Shown here piece by piece: positions 37,306 to 46,283 of a stretch of 49,188 nt of DNA. Within the stretch, counting starts at the first letter, position 1; each line of letters starts with the position of its first letter. The stretch is from positions 1-49,188 of the forward strand of contig CADBWQ010000029.1 in the NCBI GenBank assembly GCA_902798545.1, read 5' to 3'. This stretch comes from Oscillospiraceae bacterium. GTDB lineage: Bacteria > Bacillota > Clostridia > Oscillospirales > Oscillospiraceae. Position numbers and translations under genes: made by a program. Below the pieces are notes generated by a model. The model did no database searches. It was not told the DNA's origin and was given only the letters and a program-made list of their open reading frames with translations.

Positions 37306-38681
37306 TATCCCATGAGGAAACGGTCCACTTCGACGGCCGCCGCTCTTCCCTCGGCGATGGCATGAACCACAAGAGACTGTCCGCGGTGCATGTCCCCCGC
37401 TGTAAAAATGTGGGGCACACTGGTCTGATAGCTTCCCTTCCCGGTTTTTACCGTCCGGTCCCTCTCCACACCGAAGGCTTCGCACACATCCGCCCTGCAG
37501 CCGGCAAAGCCGGTCGCGCCGACAAGGAGCTCACAGGGATAGCAGTCCCCGTTCTTTGTCGTAACTGAGACCAGCTTCCCGTTTTCATCCGTCTGCAGGG
37601 AGGCCACGCTCTGGCCAAACTTCCGCGGGTCTTCGCCAAAGACGCTCTCCGCTTCTTCCTGTGCATAATCCTGCGGAAGCACCCCGGATGGATCCAGATA
37701 GTCCTCCATGCCTCTGCGCACCAGCTGGATCACACTCCGGCAGCCCTGGCGCAATGCCGTCGCCACGCAGTCGCTGGCGGTATTTCCGGTCCCGATGATC
37801 ACGACATTTTTACCGGATGCATCCGGCTGTGCCGCCGGCTGATCCGCCATTGTCTGCTCCGATGCCGCATGCAGGTACTCCATGGCGTAGCAGACGCCGC
37901 TCACACCGTCGCTGTTCACCCCGATGTTCCGCGGCTCTTCCGCACCACAACACAGCACCACCGCGTCATATTCCGCTGAGAGCCGCCGTGCAACGGCCGG
38001 ATCGGAAGCATCCACGCCCGTGACGAAACTCACGCCCTCATCGGTCATCAGGCTGATCCGCCGCATGACAACGCTCTTCGGCAGTTTCATATTCGGAATT
38101 CCATAGGTCAGAATGCCGCCCGGCCTCGCGTGCTTTTCCACCACCGTGACACAGTGGCCGCGGTGGTTCAGCTGATCGGCAACGGCCAGGCCCGCCGGTC
38201 CCGAACCGACGATCACAACATTCTTCCCGGATGCGTTCTGTGTGAAGCGCGGCTTCATCATTCCGTTCTGAAAGGCGAATTCGATGATGCTGCGCTCATT
38301 GTCGTGCACGGTAATGGGCGCGTCGTACAGGCCGCAGGTGCAGGCCTGCTCACAGAAGGCCGGACAGACCCGTCCTGTGAACTCCGGAAAATTGTTGGTC
38401 TTCAGGAGTCTCGCCAGCGCGTGGGCGTAGTTACCGTCCATGAGCATATCGTTCCACTCCGGGATCAGGTTGTGCAGCGGGCAGCCGAGCTGCTTCCCCT
38501 CGAACTGGACCCCGGCCTGGCAGAAGGGGATCCCGCAGTTCATACACCGGGCCCCCTGCTTCAGCCGCTCTTCTCCCTCTATCGGGAGGTAGAGATCCTC
38601 CCAATCCCTCACGCGCTCCAGAGGCGGACGACGCCTGTTCTCCACGCGTTCATATTCCAGAAATCCGGTTGGTTTTCCCAT
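37290..38681 (-). CDS. gltD: Glutamate synthase small subunit
   Basis: This 463-residue flavoprotein passes electrons from NADPH to the large subunit. The N-terminal Fe-S region has Cys clusters (CMNCGIPFC then CPLHNLIP and CPAFCEQACTCG). An FAD site (VVIVGSGPAGLAVADQL, near residue 150) and a second dinucleotide site (VVIIGTGNTASDC) follow, with a late FTAGDMHRGQSLVV. The ATG at 38681 is preferred to a GTG three codons earlier because GAGAGGGGGG lies eight bases before it. It follows gltB by 16 bases. Confidence 0.96.
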   Translation of the reverse strand: MGKPTGFLEYERVENRRRPPLERVRDWEDLYLPIEGEERLKQGARCMNCGIPFCQAGVQFEGKQLGCPLHNLIPEWNDMLMDGNYAHALARLLKTNNFPEFTGRVCPAFCEQACTCGLYDAPITVHDNERSIIEFAFQNGMMKPRFTQNASGKNVVIVGSGPAGLAVADQLNHRGHCVTVVEKHARPGGILTYGIPNMKLPKSVVMRRISLMTDEGVSFVTGVDASDPAVARRLSAEYDAVVLCCGAEEPRNIGVNSDGVSGVCYAMEYLHAASEQTMADQPAAQPDASGKNVVIIGTGNTASDCVATALRQGCRSVIQLVRRGMEDYLDPSGVLPQDYAQEEAESVFGEDPRKFGQSVASLQTDENGKLVSVTTKNGDCYPCELLVGATGFAGCRADVCEAFGVERDRTVKTGKGSYQTSVPHIFTAGDMHRGQSLVVHAIAEGRAAAVEVDRFLMGYTNLL

Positions 38682-38697
38682 CGGAAACACCCCCCTC

Positions 38698-41600
38698 TCA
38701 GTGTTTCACTGCGGCCTTGAATGCCGCGATCTCGGCCTGTTCCCGGCTCTCGCCCTTGCCCTCGAAGGCGGCGATGGCTGCAACCATCCGCTCATAATCC
38801 TTCGGTATGATTTTCTTGAACGCCGGTATATATTCTTCAAAATGCTCCAGAATCCGTTTTCCCTTTTCAGAACCGGTCGCGGTGACGTGTTCCCGGATCA
38901 TTCCCTGCAGTTCCTGGATATCGTGGTGCTCATGCAGCGTGGTCATCTCGAGCCCCGTTTTATTGAGCTTTGTATAGAGATCGTGCCTCTCGTCCAGGAC
39001 GTACACGATGCCTCCGGACATGCCCGCAGCAAAGTTTTTCCCGGTATCGCCGAGGATCACGACACGGCCGCCGGTCATATACTCACACCCGTGGTCGCCG
39101 ACCCCCTCTACCACCGCGCTGGCGCCGGAGTTGCGCACACAGAAGCGCTCTCCCGCCACCCCGGCAATAAACGCTTTCCCTGAGGTCGCGCCATAGAGGG
39201 CAACGTTGCCGACAATGATATTCTGATCCGCCCGGAAACAGCTCCCCTTCGGCGGGAAGAGCACCAGCTTCCCACCGGACAGGCCTTTCCCGAAGCCATC
39301 GTTGCTGTCTCCCTCCAGCCGCAGAGTCAGCCCCTTGGGGATGAACGCGCCGAAGGACTGGCCGCCGCCGCCGTGACAGCGGATCACATAGCTGTCCTCC
39401 CGGAGGCTGTCACCGCAGGTGCGGGTAATCTCTGACCCGAAGAGTGTACCGAAAGCGCGGTCCGTGCTGGAGACCTGCACGTCCAGTTTCCCGTGGCGTG
39501 CGCTCTTCAGCGACGGCCCCAGCTTTTCCAGCAGCAGGCTGTAGTCCTTGGTCTCTGTCAGCCGGAACCGGTAAACCGCTTCCGGTGCGAAGTGGGGCAC
39601 GTCCTCCCCGTACGGGTTTACCAGCAGTGCGGAGAGATCCACGGTCTCGGCACGATGGGTGATGCGCTTCTCCCGCACGGTGAGCAGATCGCTTCGTCCC
39701 ACAAGTTCATCCACCGTCCGGATTCCGACCGCCGCCATGCATTCCCGCAGTTCTTCTGCAACAAAGCGCATAAAGTTCATGACATATTCCGGTTTTCCGG
39801 AAAACCGGGCACGGAGCTTCGGATTCTGTGTCGCGATGCCCACCGGGCAGGTGTCCAGGTTGCAGACGCGCATCATGCAGCACCCCAGTGTAATCAGCGG
39901 CGCAGTTGCAAAGCCGAATTCCTCCGCTCCCAGCATGCAGGCGACTGCCACGTCCCGGCCTGTCATAAGCTTGCCATCCGCTTCAATCACGACTTGTTCC
40001 CGCAGTCCGTTTTTGACCAGCGTCTGGTGTGCCTCGGCGACCCCCAGCTCCCACGGCAGACCCGCATTGTGGATGGATGACCCCGGTGCAGCGCCGGTTC
40101 CCCCGTCATATCCGGAGATCAGGACCACCTGCGCGCCGGCCTTCGCAACCCCGCAGGCGATGGTCCCAACCCCCGCCTCCGAGACCAGCTTCACGCTGAT
40201 ACGGGCATCCCGGTTGGCGTTTTTCAGATCAAAGATCAGCTGCGCCAGATCCTCAATGGAATAAATATCATGGTGCGGCGGCGGACTTACCAGCGAAACG
40301 CCGGGCGTGGAGCAGCGGGTTCGGGCGATCCAGGGATAGACCTTGTTCCCGGGCAGATGTCCGCCCTCCCCCGGCTTCGCGCCCTGGGCCATCTTGATCT
40401 GCAGCTCCTGGGCGCTGTTCAGGTACGCGCTCGTTACGCCGAAGCGCCCGGAGGCGATCTGCTTGATGGCCGAACAGTGCAGCGGGTCCTTCAGACGGTC
40501 CGGGGTCTCTCCGCCCTCGCCGGAGTTGGAGCGGCCGCCGAGGGTGTTCATCGCTTCGGCGAGACACTCATGGGCCTCCTGTGAGATGGAGCCGTAGCTC
40601 ATGGCGCCGGTCTTGAAGCGTCTGACGATGCTCTCCACCGCTTCGACCTCGTCCAGCGGGATGCCGCCGTTCGGATCCCGCCTGAGGTCCAGTAGACCCC
40701 GCAGGGTATGCGGGACCTCCAGATTGTCCACCATCGAGGTATACTGCTTGAAGGCCTCATAGCTTCCCTCTCTTGCCGCCTTCTGAAGGAGCCTGACCGT
40801 CAGCGGATTGTACATGTGGTCTTCCGCACCGTTGCCGGAGCGCAGCTTGTGAGAGCCAACGGAGTTGAGCGTGGTGTCGATGCCGAGGCCGAGCGGTTCG
40901 AATGCCTGGTCATGCTTCCATTCGACACCCTCGCCGATCTCCTCCAGGCCGATGCCCTCCACGCGGCTTACCGTATTGGTGAAATACCGGTCGATGACCT
41001 TCGTGCTGATGCCGACGCACTCAAAGATCTGCGCCGCCTGATAGGACTGAACCGTGGAGATCCCCATCTTGGACGCAATCTTCACAATGCCGGCAAGAAT
41101 GCCCCTGTTATAATCGTCGATCGCCGCCCCGGTGTCTTTGTCCAGCATATCGAGGCTCACCAGTTCTTCGATACACTCCTGCGCCAGATACGGGTTGATG
41201 GCCTGTGCACCGTAGCCCAGAAGCGTTGCGAAGTGATGGACGGTGCGCGGTTCCGCACTTTCCAGGATGAGAGACAGCGCCGTCCGCTTCTTGCTTCGCA
41301 CCAGATACTTCTGCACCGCCGAGACCGCAAGCAGCGACGGGATCGCCACGTGGTTCTCGTCCACGCCCCGGTCGGAGAGGATCAGAATATTAGCCCCCTG
41401 CTTATACGCCCGGTCGCAGGCGACGAACAGCCGTTCCACTGCGCTCTCCAGCGGTGTTCTCTTGTAATAGAGCAGGGAGATGGTTTCGACCCTGAACTCC
41501 GGGTTATCCATATGCCGGATTTTCATCAGATCCACACTGGTGAGAATGGGATTCTGGATCTGGAGAACAGAACAGTTCTCCGGTCTCTCTTCCAGCAGGT

Positions 41601-43233
41601 TGCCGGAGGTTCCCAGATAGACCGCCGTGTCCGTGACGATCTTCTCGCGGATGGCGTCGATGGGCGGGTTTGTCACCTGCGCAAAGAGCTGCTTGAAGTA
41701 GCTGAACAGCGGCTGTCTCGCCTCTGAGAGCACAGCCAGCGGAATATCCGTTCCCATGGAGGAGATCGGCTCCGCGCCGTTTCTTGCAAGCGGAAGGATC
41801 TCCTCCTTGACATCTTCATAGGTATAGCCGAAGGCCTTGTACAGCTTGTCCCGCAGGAGCTGCGAGTGCTTTTCCACCTTCTGATTGGGGATGGGAAGAT
41901 CTTCCAGGTGGACAAGATGCCCGTCCAGCCACTCCCCGTACGGGCTCTGTGAGGCATAGCGGCTCTTCAGTTCGTCGTCTCCGATGAGCCGCTTCTGTCG
42001 GGTATCCACCAGGAGCATCTTTCCGGGCTGCAGACGGGACTTCTTCACAATGTCACCCGGATCCAGTTCCAGGACGCCCACTTCTGATGAGAGGATCAGA
42101 TAGTCATCCCGGGTCTGGTACCAGCGGCAGGGGCGGAGACCGTTGCGGTCCAGCACCGCACCCACGCTGTCTCCGTCGCAGAAGACGATGGCCGCCGGTC
42201 CATCCCACGCTTCCATCATCGTGGCGTAATACTGGTAAAAGTCTCGCTTTTCCGGGCTCATCTTCCGGTTGTTTGCCCATGGTTCCGGAATCGTCATCAT
42301 GACGGCCTGCGGGAGTTCAATCCCGTTCATCATCAGAAACTCCAGCGTGTTGTCCAGCATCGCCGAATCCGAGCCTCTCTGATCCACGACCGGGAGGATG
42401 CGGTCCATATCCTCATCGCTGATGAGGGGCGAGTGCATGGTCTCTTCCCTGGCCAGCATGCGGTCGACATTGCCCCGGATGGTGTTGATCTCTCCGTTGT
42501 GCATGATATAGCGATTTGGATGTGCCCGTTCCCAGCTAGGATTGGTATTGGTCGAAAAACGCGAATGCACCATCGCCATGGCGCTCTCGCAGTCCGGATC
42601 CTGCAGATCGCGGTAGAATGCCCGCAGCTGATGAACAAGGAACATGCCCTTGTAGACGACGGTCCGGCTGGAGAAGGACGCGATATACGTCCCGATGTCG
42701 CTCTGTTCGAACTCCCTGCGGATGATATAGAGCAGCCGGTCGAAATCCAGCCCCTCCGCCACCTGGGCGGGGCGCCGCACGAAGCACTGCATGATGCAGG
42801 GCTGCGCCTGACGCGCGGTCTGGCCAAGCACCTCCGGACATACCGGCACCTCTCTCCAGCCGAGGAATTCCACACCGTGGCGCGCAACAATGATCTCCAG
42901 CATCTTCTTCGCCTGCAGACGCTTCAGCGTTTCCTGCGGCAGGAAGAACATCCCGAGGCCGTAGCTTCTGGCCGCGCCCAGATCATCAATCCCGATCTCC
43001 CGGGCTGCCTTCACCATCAGCCTGTGCGGGATCTGCATCATCAGCCCGACACCGTCTCCGGTCTCGCCGCAGGCGTCCTTCCCTGCGCGATGCTGCAGCT
43101 TCTCCACAATCTTCAGCGCGTCGTCCACGGTACGGTGGCTCTGCTCGCCCCGGATGCTGATGACAGCTCCGATCCCGCAGGAATCATGCTCCATCGACGG
43201 ACAGTACAGCGGATAGTTCTGTTCCGGCAGCAT
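38698..43233 (-). CDS. gltB: Glutamate synthase large subunit
   Basis: This 1511-residue enzyme transfers glutamine amide nitrogen to 2-oxoglutarate. An 18-residue propeptide precedes the expected nucleophile Cys19 (HDSCGIGAVISI). The Ntn domain is followed by the central domain, the FMN-binding synthase domain (KPGEGGHLPGNKVYPWIARTR) with the Fe-S Cys set CCMMRVCNLDTCPVGIATQ, and the C-terminal beta-helix domain (GGGGQSFGAFIPKG). AAGGAGG lies ten bases before the ATG. With GlnN it forms the main ammonium assimilation route. The leader shares a hairpin with glmS. Confidence 0.98.
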   Translation of the reverse strand: MLPEQNYPLYCPSMEHDSCGIGAVISIRGEQSHRTVDDALKIVEKLQHRAGKDACGETGDGVGLMMQIPHRLMVKAAREIGIDDLGAARSYGLGMFFLPQETLKRLQAKKMLEIIVARHGVEFLGWREVPVCPEVLGQTARQAQPCIMQCFVRRPAQVAEGLDFDRLLYIIRREFEQSDIGTYIASFSSRTVVYKGMFLVHQLRAFYRDLQDPDCESAMAMVHSRFSTNTNPSWERAHPNRYIMHNGEINTIRGNVDRMLAREETMHSPLISDEDMDRILPVVDQRGSDSAMLDNTLEFLMMNGIELPQAVMMTIPEPWANNRKMSPEKRDFYQYYATMMEAWDGPAAIVFCDGDSVGAVLDRNGLRPCRWYQTRDDYLILSSEVGVLELDPGDIVKKSRLQPGKMLLVDTRQKRLIGDDELKSRYASQSPYGEWLDGHLVHLEDLPIPNQKVEKHSQLLRDKLYKAFGYTYEDVKEEILPLARNGAEPISSMGTDIPLAVLSEARQPLFSYFKQLFAQVTNPPIDAIREKIVTDTAVYLGTSGNLLEERPENCSVLQIQNPILTSVDLMKIRHMDNPEFRVETISLLYYKRTPLESAVERLFVACDRAYKQGANILILSDRGVDENHVAIPSLLAVSAVQKYLVRSKKRTALSLILESAEPRTVHHFATLLGYGAQAINPYLAQECIEELVSLDMLDKDTGAAIDDYNRGILAGIVKIASKMGISTVQSYQAAQIFECVGISTKVIDRYFTNTVSRVEGIGLEEIGEGVEWKHDQAFEPLGLGIDTTLNSVGSHKLRSGNGAEDHMYNPLTVRLLQKAAREGSYEAFKQYTSMVDNLEVPHTLRGLLDLRRDPNGGIPLDEVEAVESIVRRFKTGAMSYGSISQEAHECLAEAMNTLGGRSNSGEGGETPDRLKDPLHCSAIKQIASGRFGVTSAYLNSAQELQIKMAQGAKPGEGGHLPGNKVYPWIARTRCSTPGVSLVSPPPHHDIYSIEDLAQLIFDLKNANRDARISVKLVSEAGVGTIACGVAKAGAQVVLISGYDGGTGAAPGSSIHNAGLPWELGVAEAHQTLVKNGLREQVVIEADGKLMTGRDVAVACMLGAEEFGFATAPLITLGCCMMRVCNLDTCPVGIATQNPKLRARFSGKPEYVMNFMRFVAEELRECMAAVGIRTVDELVGRSDLLTVREKRITHRAETVDLSALLVNPYGEDVPHFAPEAVYRFRLTETKDYSLLLEKLGPSLKSARHGKLDVQVSSTDRAFGTLFGSEITRTCGDSLREDSYVIRCHGGGGQSFGAFIPKGLTLRLEGDSNDGFGKGLSGGKLVLFPPKGSCFRADQNIIVGNVALYGATSGKAFIAGVAGERFCVRNSGASAVVEGVGDHGCEYMTGGRVVILGDTGKNFAAGMSGGIVYVLDERHDLYTKLNKTGLEMTTLHEHHDIQELQGMIREHVTATGSEKGKRILEHFEEYIPAFKKIIPKDYERMVAAIAAFEGKGESREQAEIAAFKAAVKH

Positions 43234-43284
43234 GGTACGTCGTCCTCCTTCTGTCTCTTTGATCTCCGAACCGATTCAAATAGG

Positions 43285-43319
43285 AAAGGACCGCCTACAA
43301 GTGCCGCAGGCAGTCCTTT
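43285..43319 (-). promoter_or_regulatory. Leader hairpin of gltB, shared with glmS
   Basis: This 35-nt hairpin has a 14-bp stem and a 7-base loop (GGCACTT). It is preceded by TTTGAAAA, matching TTGAAAA at the same place in the glmS leader. The two hairpins are identical at 26 of 35 positions, and several differences keep pairing. Confidence 0.65.
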
Positions 43320-43338
43320 TTCAAAGTTCTGAAAACAC

Positions 43339-43367
43339 TTGCCTGATGCTAACACAGCATCAGGCAA
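43339..43367 (-). terminator. Terminator after the KaiC-like/PEP-synthase-like gene
   Basis: A perfect 12-bp stem (43339-43350 with 43356-43367) with a 5-base loop is followed on the minus strand by GTGTTTTC. It lies about 57 bases after the stop, upstream of gltB. Confidence 0.75.
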
Positions 43368-43368
43368 A

Positions 43369-43402
43369 TGAACAATACTTTATCCTTTGCAATTATCATA
43401 CG
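43369..43402 (-). promoter_or_regulatory. Conserved block upstream of gltB, shared with glmS
   Basis: Read on the minus strand the block begins CGTATGAT and ends TATTGTTCA, aligned without gaps to the glmS block at 30954-30987. The flanking ATATCCTTT is also shared. No standard -35/-10 pair for gltB was found, so this may be its promoter or activator site. Confidence 0.45.
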
Positions 43403-43423
43403 AAAAGGATATGGTAACATCCC

Positions 43424-45997
43424 TCACAGCAGACCGAGGAGACATTCCTGGTTCTTAACCTCGGCGTAGAGCGTGGCCCCGTTTTCCCCCAGGTCATAGA
43501 CCTTTACCACATCTCTGAGCTTCTCATCGCCTGTGAGTTCGGTGTAGAGATCCGGAAATTCATCAAAGCCCGATTCGTTGAAATCACACCCGGGTTCTCC
43601 CTGATAGATGGCCGTGTAGAAGATTCCGGACTCCACCAGATCCTGGAAGAAGTGGCTGCCGTAGCTCAGCTCCGGGCGCAGCCCATGGGAGTGATACGCC
43701 ATCTCGCACATGCAGGAATAGTGGCTGATTTCGGCAAAGCGCACCGGTACCCCGAGGCTCGGCGTTGTCGTCCCCCAGCGTCCCGGTCCGATCAGGATGG
43801 CATTCTGCCCCCGAAGGTTGCGGTTCAGTTCGCCGACCGCCCGCGCCACCGCGTATTTCTGCTGCTCCGGCAGGTTCAGGTACGGCTCCACCTTCACAAA
43901 CACCACATAGCGGACAGGGATCGCCGCGTTGCCGCCCATGAAGTTGCCGCGGATCCGCCACAGCATTTTCCGGAAGTCGGGCTTTATACCGGCCTTCCCC
44001 AGTCCCGTGGTCTGGATTGTGCGGCACTGCAGCAGGTTCACCCGGTAGTCTCCCTGCTGGGTGAAGTTGCAGGCATACTCGACATCCACCGGATAATTGT
44101 ACTTCTCCGCAACGATTGCCATGAGCCGCTTCATCACCTGGGCAAAATCGGTTCGCCGCAGCAGCTTCTGGAAGTTGACGATATCCGGGACCGGCTCGTT
44201 GTAAAGGCCCATCTCCCGGAACCTCGCCGCCGTCGCGGTATCAGGTTCCATGAACAGCGCCGCGTCCGTGCGCATGCTGTATTTGTTGAGCTTTTCGATC
44301 GGGATTGTCGTGAAGCGGTTCTCCGCCAGGTCGATCACGTCCACCTTGTGCTGGCTGTAGCGATATTCGTCGCCGTATTCCACCATCGGCGGAGCCAGCG
44401 GCGTGTCCAGATTGACAAAACGGGCATAATCATCCGCTTCCCGGTCCACCGCCCTCGTCCCCAGGCCGAAGACCAGGCGCAGCATGCCGCTGTTCTCTTC
44501 ACTGGCCCTGGCGCCGCTCACATACAGGTTTCTGGAATGTCCCACGCCCGCCAGATGCGGGTAGTAGTAATCCCCGTGCACATCCCCGCTCACACGCATG
44601 ACCAGCAGGGCCATCTGCTCGTCCCGGTCAAGCAGGCCGCGGTCGGCGCGGTAGCGGAAGGCGTCCGGGCTCACCGTACTGGCATACACCGTACGCACAG
44701 CGTTTTCGAACACCTCATAGCGCTCTTCCAGACTGCCCTGGCTGGGGCAGAACACACTCTCGTACTTCCCCGCGAAGGCATTGCCGATTCCGTCCTCCAG
44801 CAGTGAGCTGGAGCGCACGATGATGGGCGACTGGCCGAAGTATTCCAGCATGGAGAGGAACTGTTCCTTGATCGTCGGCATGAATGTTCCGTTCAGCAGC
44901 CGCTCGCGGAATTCCGGTGCCACACGGAGATAGTCCTCGGGCTTGATCATCTTGGTCCGCAGATCCCAGGTGTTGTTCTGCACCGCGTAGGTGTAGAACA
45001 CATCCGCCCCGATAAAATAGGAGTCATGGGGTTCAATGCGTTTCGAATAGAGTTCCGGATCCGTATCCCGGATAATGTGACGCGCCAGCAGCATACCGAC
45101 GGATTTTCCCCCGATGCAGCCTGTCCCGATTTCCCGGCGCTTAATCGCCATCAGGTCCCGCATGGTAAAATACTTTCGGCAGAGTTCCAGTCGGGTTGGC
45201 TCCGTCCCCAGCAGGCAGCGCATGATGTTTTCCTTCAGTGCAGTGCCCTCCGGGTCCGTCGGCTCCGGGTGATCGGCACTTACCGAATCGAACATGCTGT
45301 CCCAGCAGTCCCGGCGCTCTCCCGTCTGGGTGAAGATGTCGAAAATGGCAAACGTCTCGCTGCTGGAGGTGATGGTCTCGCAGTGGGTTCCGTGGACCCG
45401 CAGCGGAAAATACATTTCCCTGCTGCTGCGCCCGTCCGCTTTCACCGGGTGGATATAGGTAAAGCCGTCCTTCGTCCGGATGTTCATCAGGACGGAGGTC
45501 GCATGGCGGATGCGGGAAATGGTTTCATAGATGTGCCGCTCATACTGCAGCGACACGTAGCAGATCGAACCTCTCGATTCGATAAAATCGCTGGTCAGGC
45601 AGAAGAAGTTGCAGACCATCAGATCCGAAAACCAGTAGCGCTGCAGATCCGAGAGACAGTCAAACAGGAAGAAGCTGTCCTCCGCCTCGGAGGAGATGAT
45701 TCTGTGCACCTGAACGGCGAAGGTCTCAAATCCCACAGCGGGGTCCAGCGTGATCTTCCGGATGTTCGCGCCGCGCGCCTGCAGGATCTCCGTCGGGATC
45801 AGCTCGTCATGATCCCCGAAGCGCAGGTAGATCATGGGGCGACCGGTCAGCGCCTCGTCCACCACGAACTGCGTCGCCACATACATGTAATCCCCGATAT
45901 CCTCGATCTGCCAGGTCACGGTATCTCCCGTCCTCAGGCTGTCGATCACTTTGTCGAGGCCTTTGATGCCGGTACTGACGTATTGCTGTTCACACAT
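43424..45997 (-). CDS. KaiC-like/PEP-synthase-like two-domain protein of unknown function
   Basis: This 857-residue protein has an N-terminal region resembling a RecA/KaiC-type fold (TGIKGLDKVIDSLRTGDTVTW, about residues 9-29), but without a proper Walker A GxxGxGK[ST]. From about residue 290 it resembles the ATP-grasp nucleotide-binding domain of PEP synthase/pyruvate phosphate dikinase (IGGKSVGMLLARHII, PIIVRSSSLLEDGIGNAFAGKYESVF). The swivelling phospho-His domain and PEP barrel are not seen, so it is not a working PEP synthase by itself. The C-terminal part (GPGRWGTTTPSLGVPV) is characteristic but unassigned. It sits between gltB and purA with its own terminator. A regulatory or phosphotransfer role is only a guess. 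Confidence 0.75.
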   Translation of the reverse strand: MCEQQYVSTGIKGLDKVIDSLRTGDTVTWQIEDIGDYMYVATQFVVDEALTGRPMIYLRFGDHDELIPTEILQARGANIRKITLDPAVGFETFAVQVHRIISSEAEDSFFLFDCLSDLQRYWFSDLMVCNFFCLTSDFIESRGSICYVSLQYERHIYETISRIRHATSVLMNIRTKDGFTYIHPVKADGRSSREMYFPLRVHGTHCETITSSSETFAIFDIFTQTGERRDCWDSMFDSVSADHPEPTDPEGTALKENIMRCLLGTEPTRLELCRKYFTMRDLMAIKRREIGTGCIGGKSVGMLLARHIIRDTDPELYSKRIEPHDSYFIGADVFYTYAVQNNTWDLRTKMIKPEDYLRVAPEFRERLLNGTFMPTIKEQFLSMLEYFGQSPIIVRSSSLLEDGIGNAFAGKYESVFCPSQGSLEERYEVFENAVRTVYASTVSPDAFRYRADRGLLDRDEQMALLVMRVSGDVHGDYYYPHLAGVGHSRNLYVSGARASEENSGMLRLVFGLGTRAVDREADDYARFVNLDTPLAPPMVEYGDEYRYSQHKVDVIDLAENRFTTIPIEKLNKYSMRTDAALFMEPDTATAARFREMGLYNEPVPDIVNFQKLLRRTDFAQVMKRLMAIVAEKYNYPVDVEYACNFTQQGDYRVNLLQCRTIQTTGLGKAGIKPDFRKMLWRIRGNFMGGNAAIPVRYVVFVKVEPYLNLPEQQKYAVARAVGELNRNLRGQNAILIGPGRWGTTTPSLGVPVRFAEISHYSCMCEMAYHSHGLRPELSYGSHFFQDLVESGIFYTAIYQGEPGCDFNESGFDEFPDLYTELTGDEKLRDVVKVYDLGENGATLYAEVKNQECLLGLL

Positions 45998-46128
45998 GTT
46001 GATGCACCCTCATTTCAGACTTTTCAAAAGCAGATGAACGCCTTTTTCATGACGTTCCAGACATGAGTTGGACACGTACCGGTCGGGATTCTACCCCTGT
46101 TTATTCTATCATAGTGCCGAATTGCGTT

Positions 46129-46136
46129 ATCATACG
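46129..46136 (-). promoter_or_regulatory. Third copy of the CGTATGAT element
   Basis: CGTATGAT on the minus strand lies in the 286-base gap between the divergent KaiC-like/PEP gene and purA. A TATGAT at 46108-46113 follows 15 bases downstream. No good -35 was found for the leftward gene. Confidence 0.35.
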
Positions 46137-46207
46137 GATTTCATTATGGGAATCATATACAATCGGTATGGTATAAAGAGTATTTCTGCCTGTTCTCAGA
46201 TTCATTT

Positions 46208-46236
46208 TTGACTTTCCGCCGGTAACAGGGTATACT
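46208..46236 (+). promoter_or_regulatory. Promoter of purA-purB
   Basis: TTGACT (46208-46213) and TATACT (46231-46236) are 17 bases apart, 47 bases before the purA start. Confidence 0.8.
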
Positions 46237-46283
46237 CTGTCCGTTCCCTTTCGGGAATATGCTGAGAAAGAGAGGCTGTCAAC

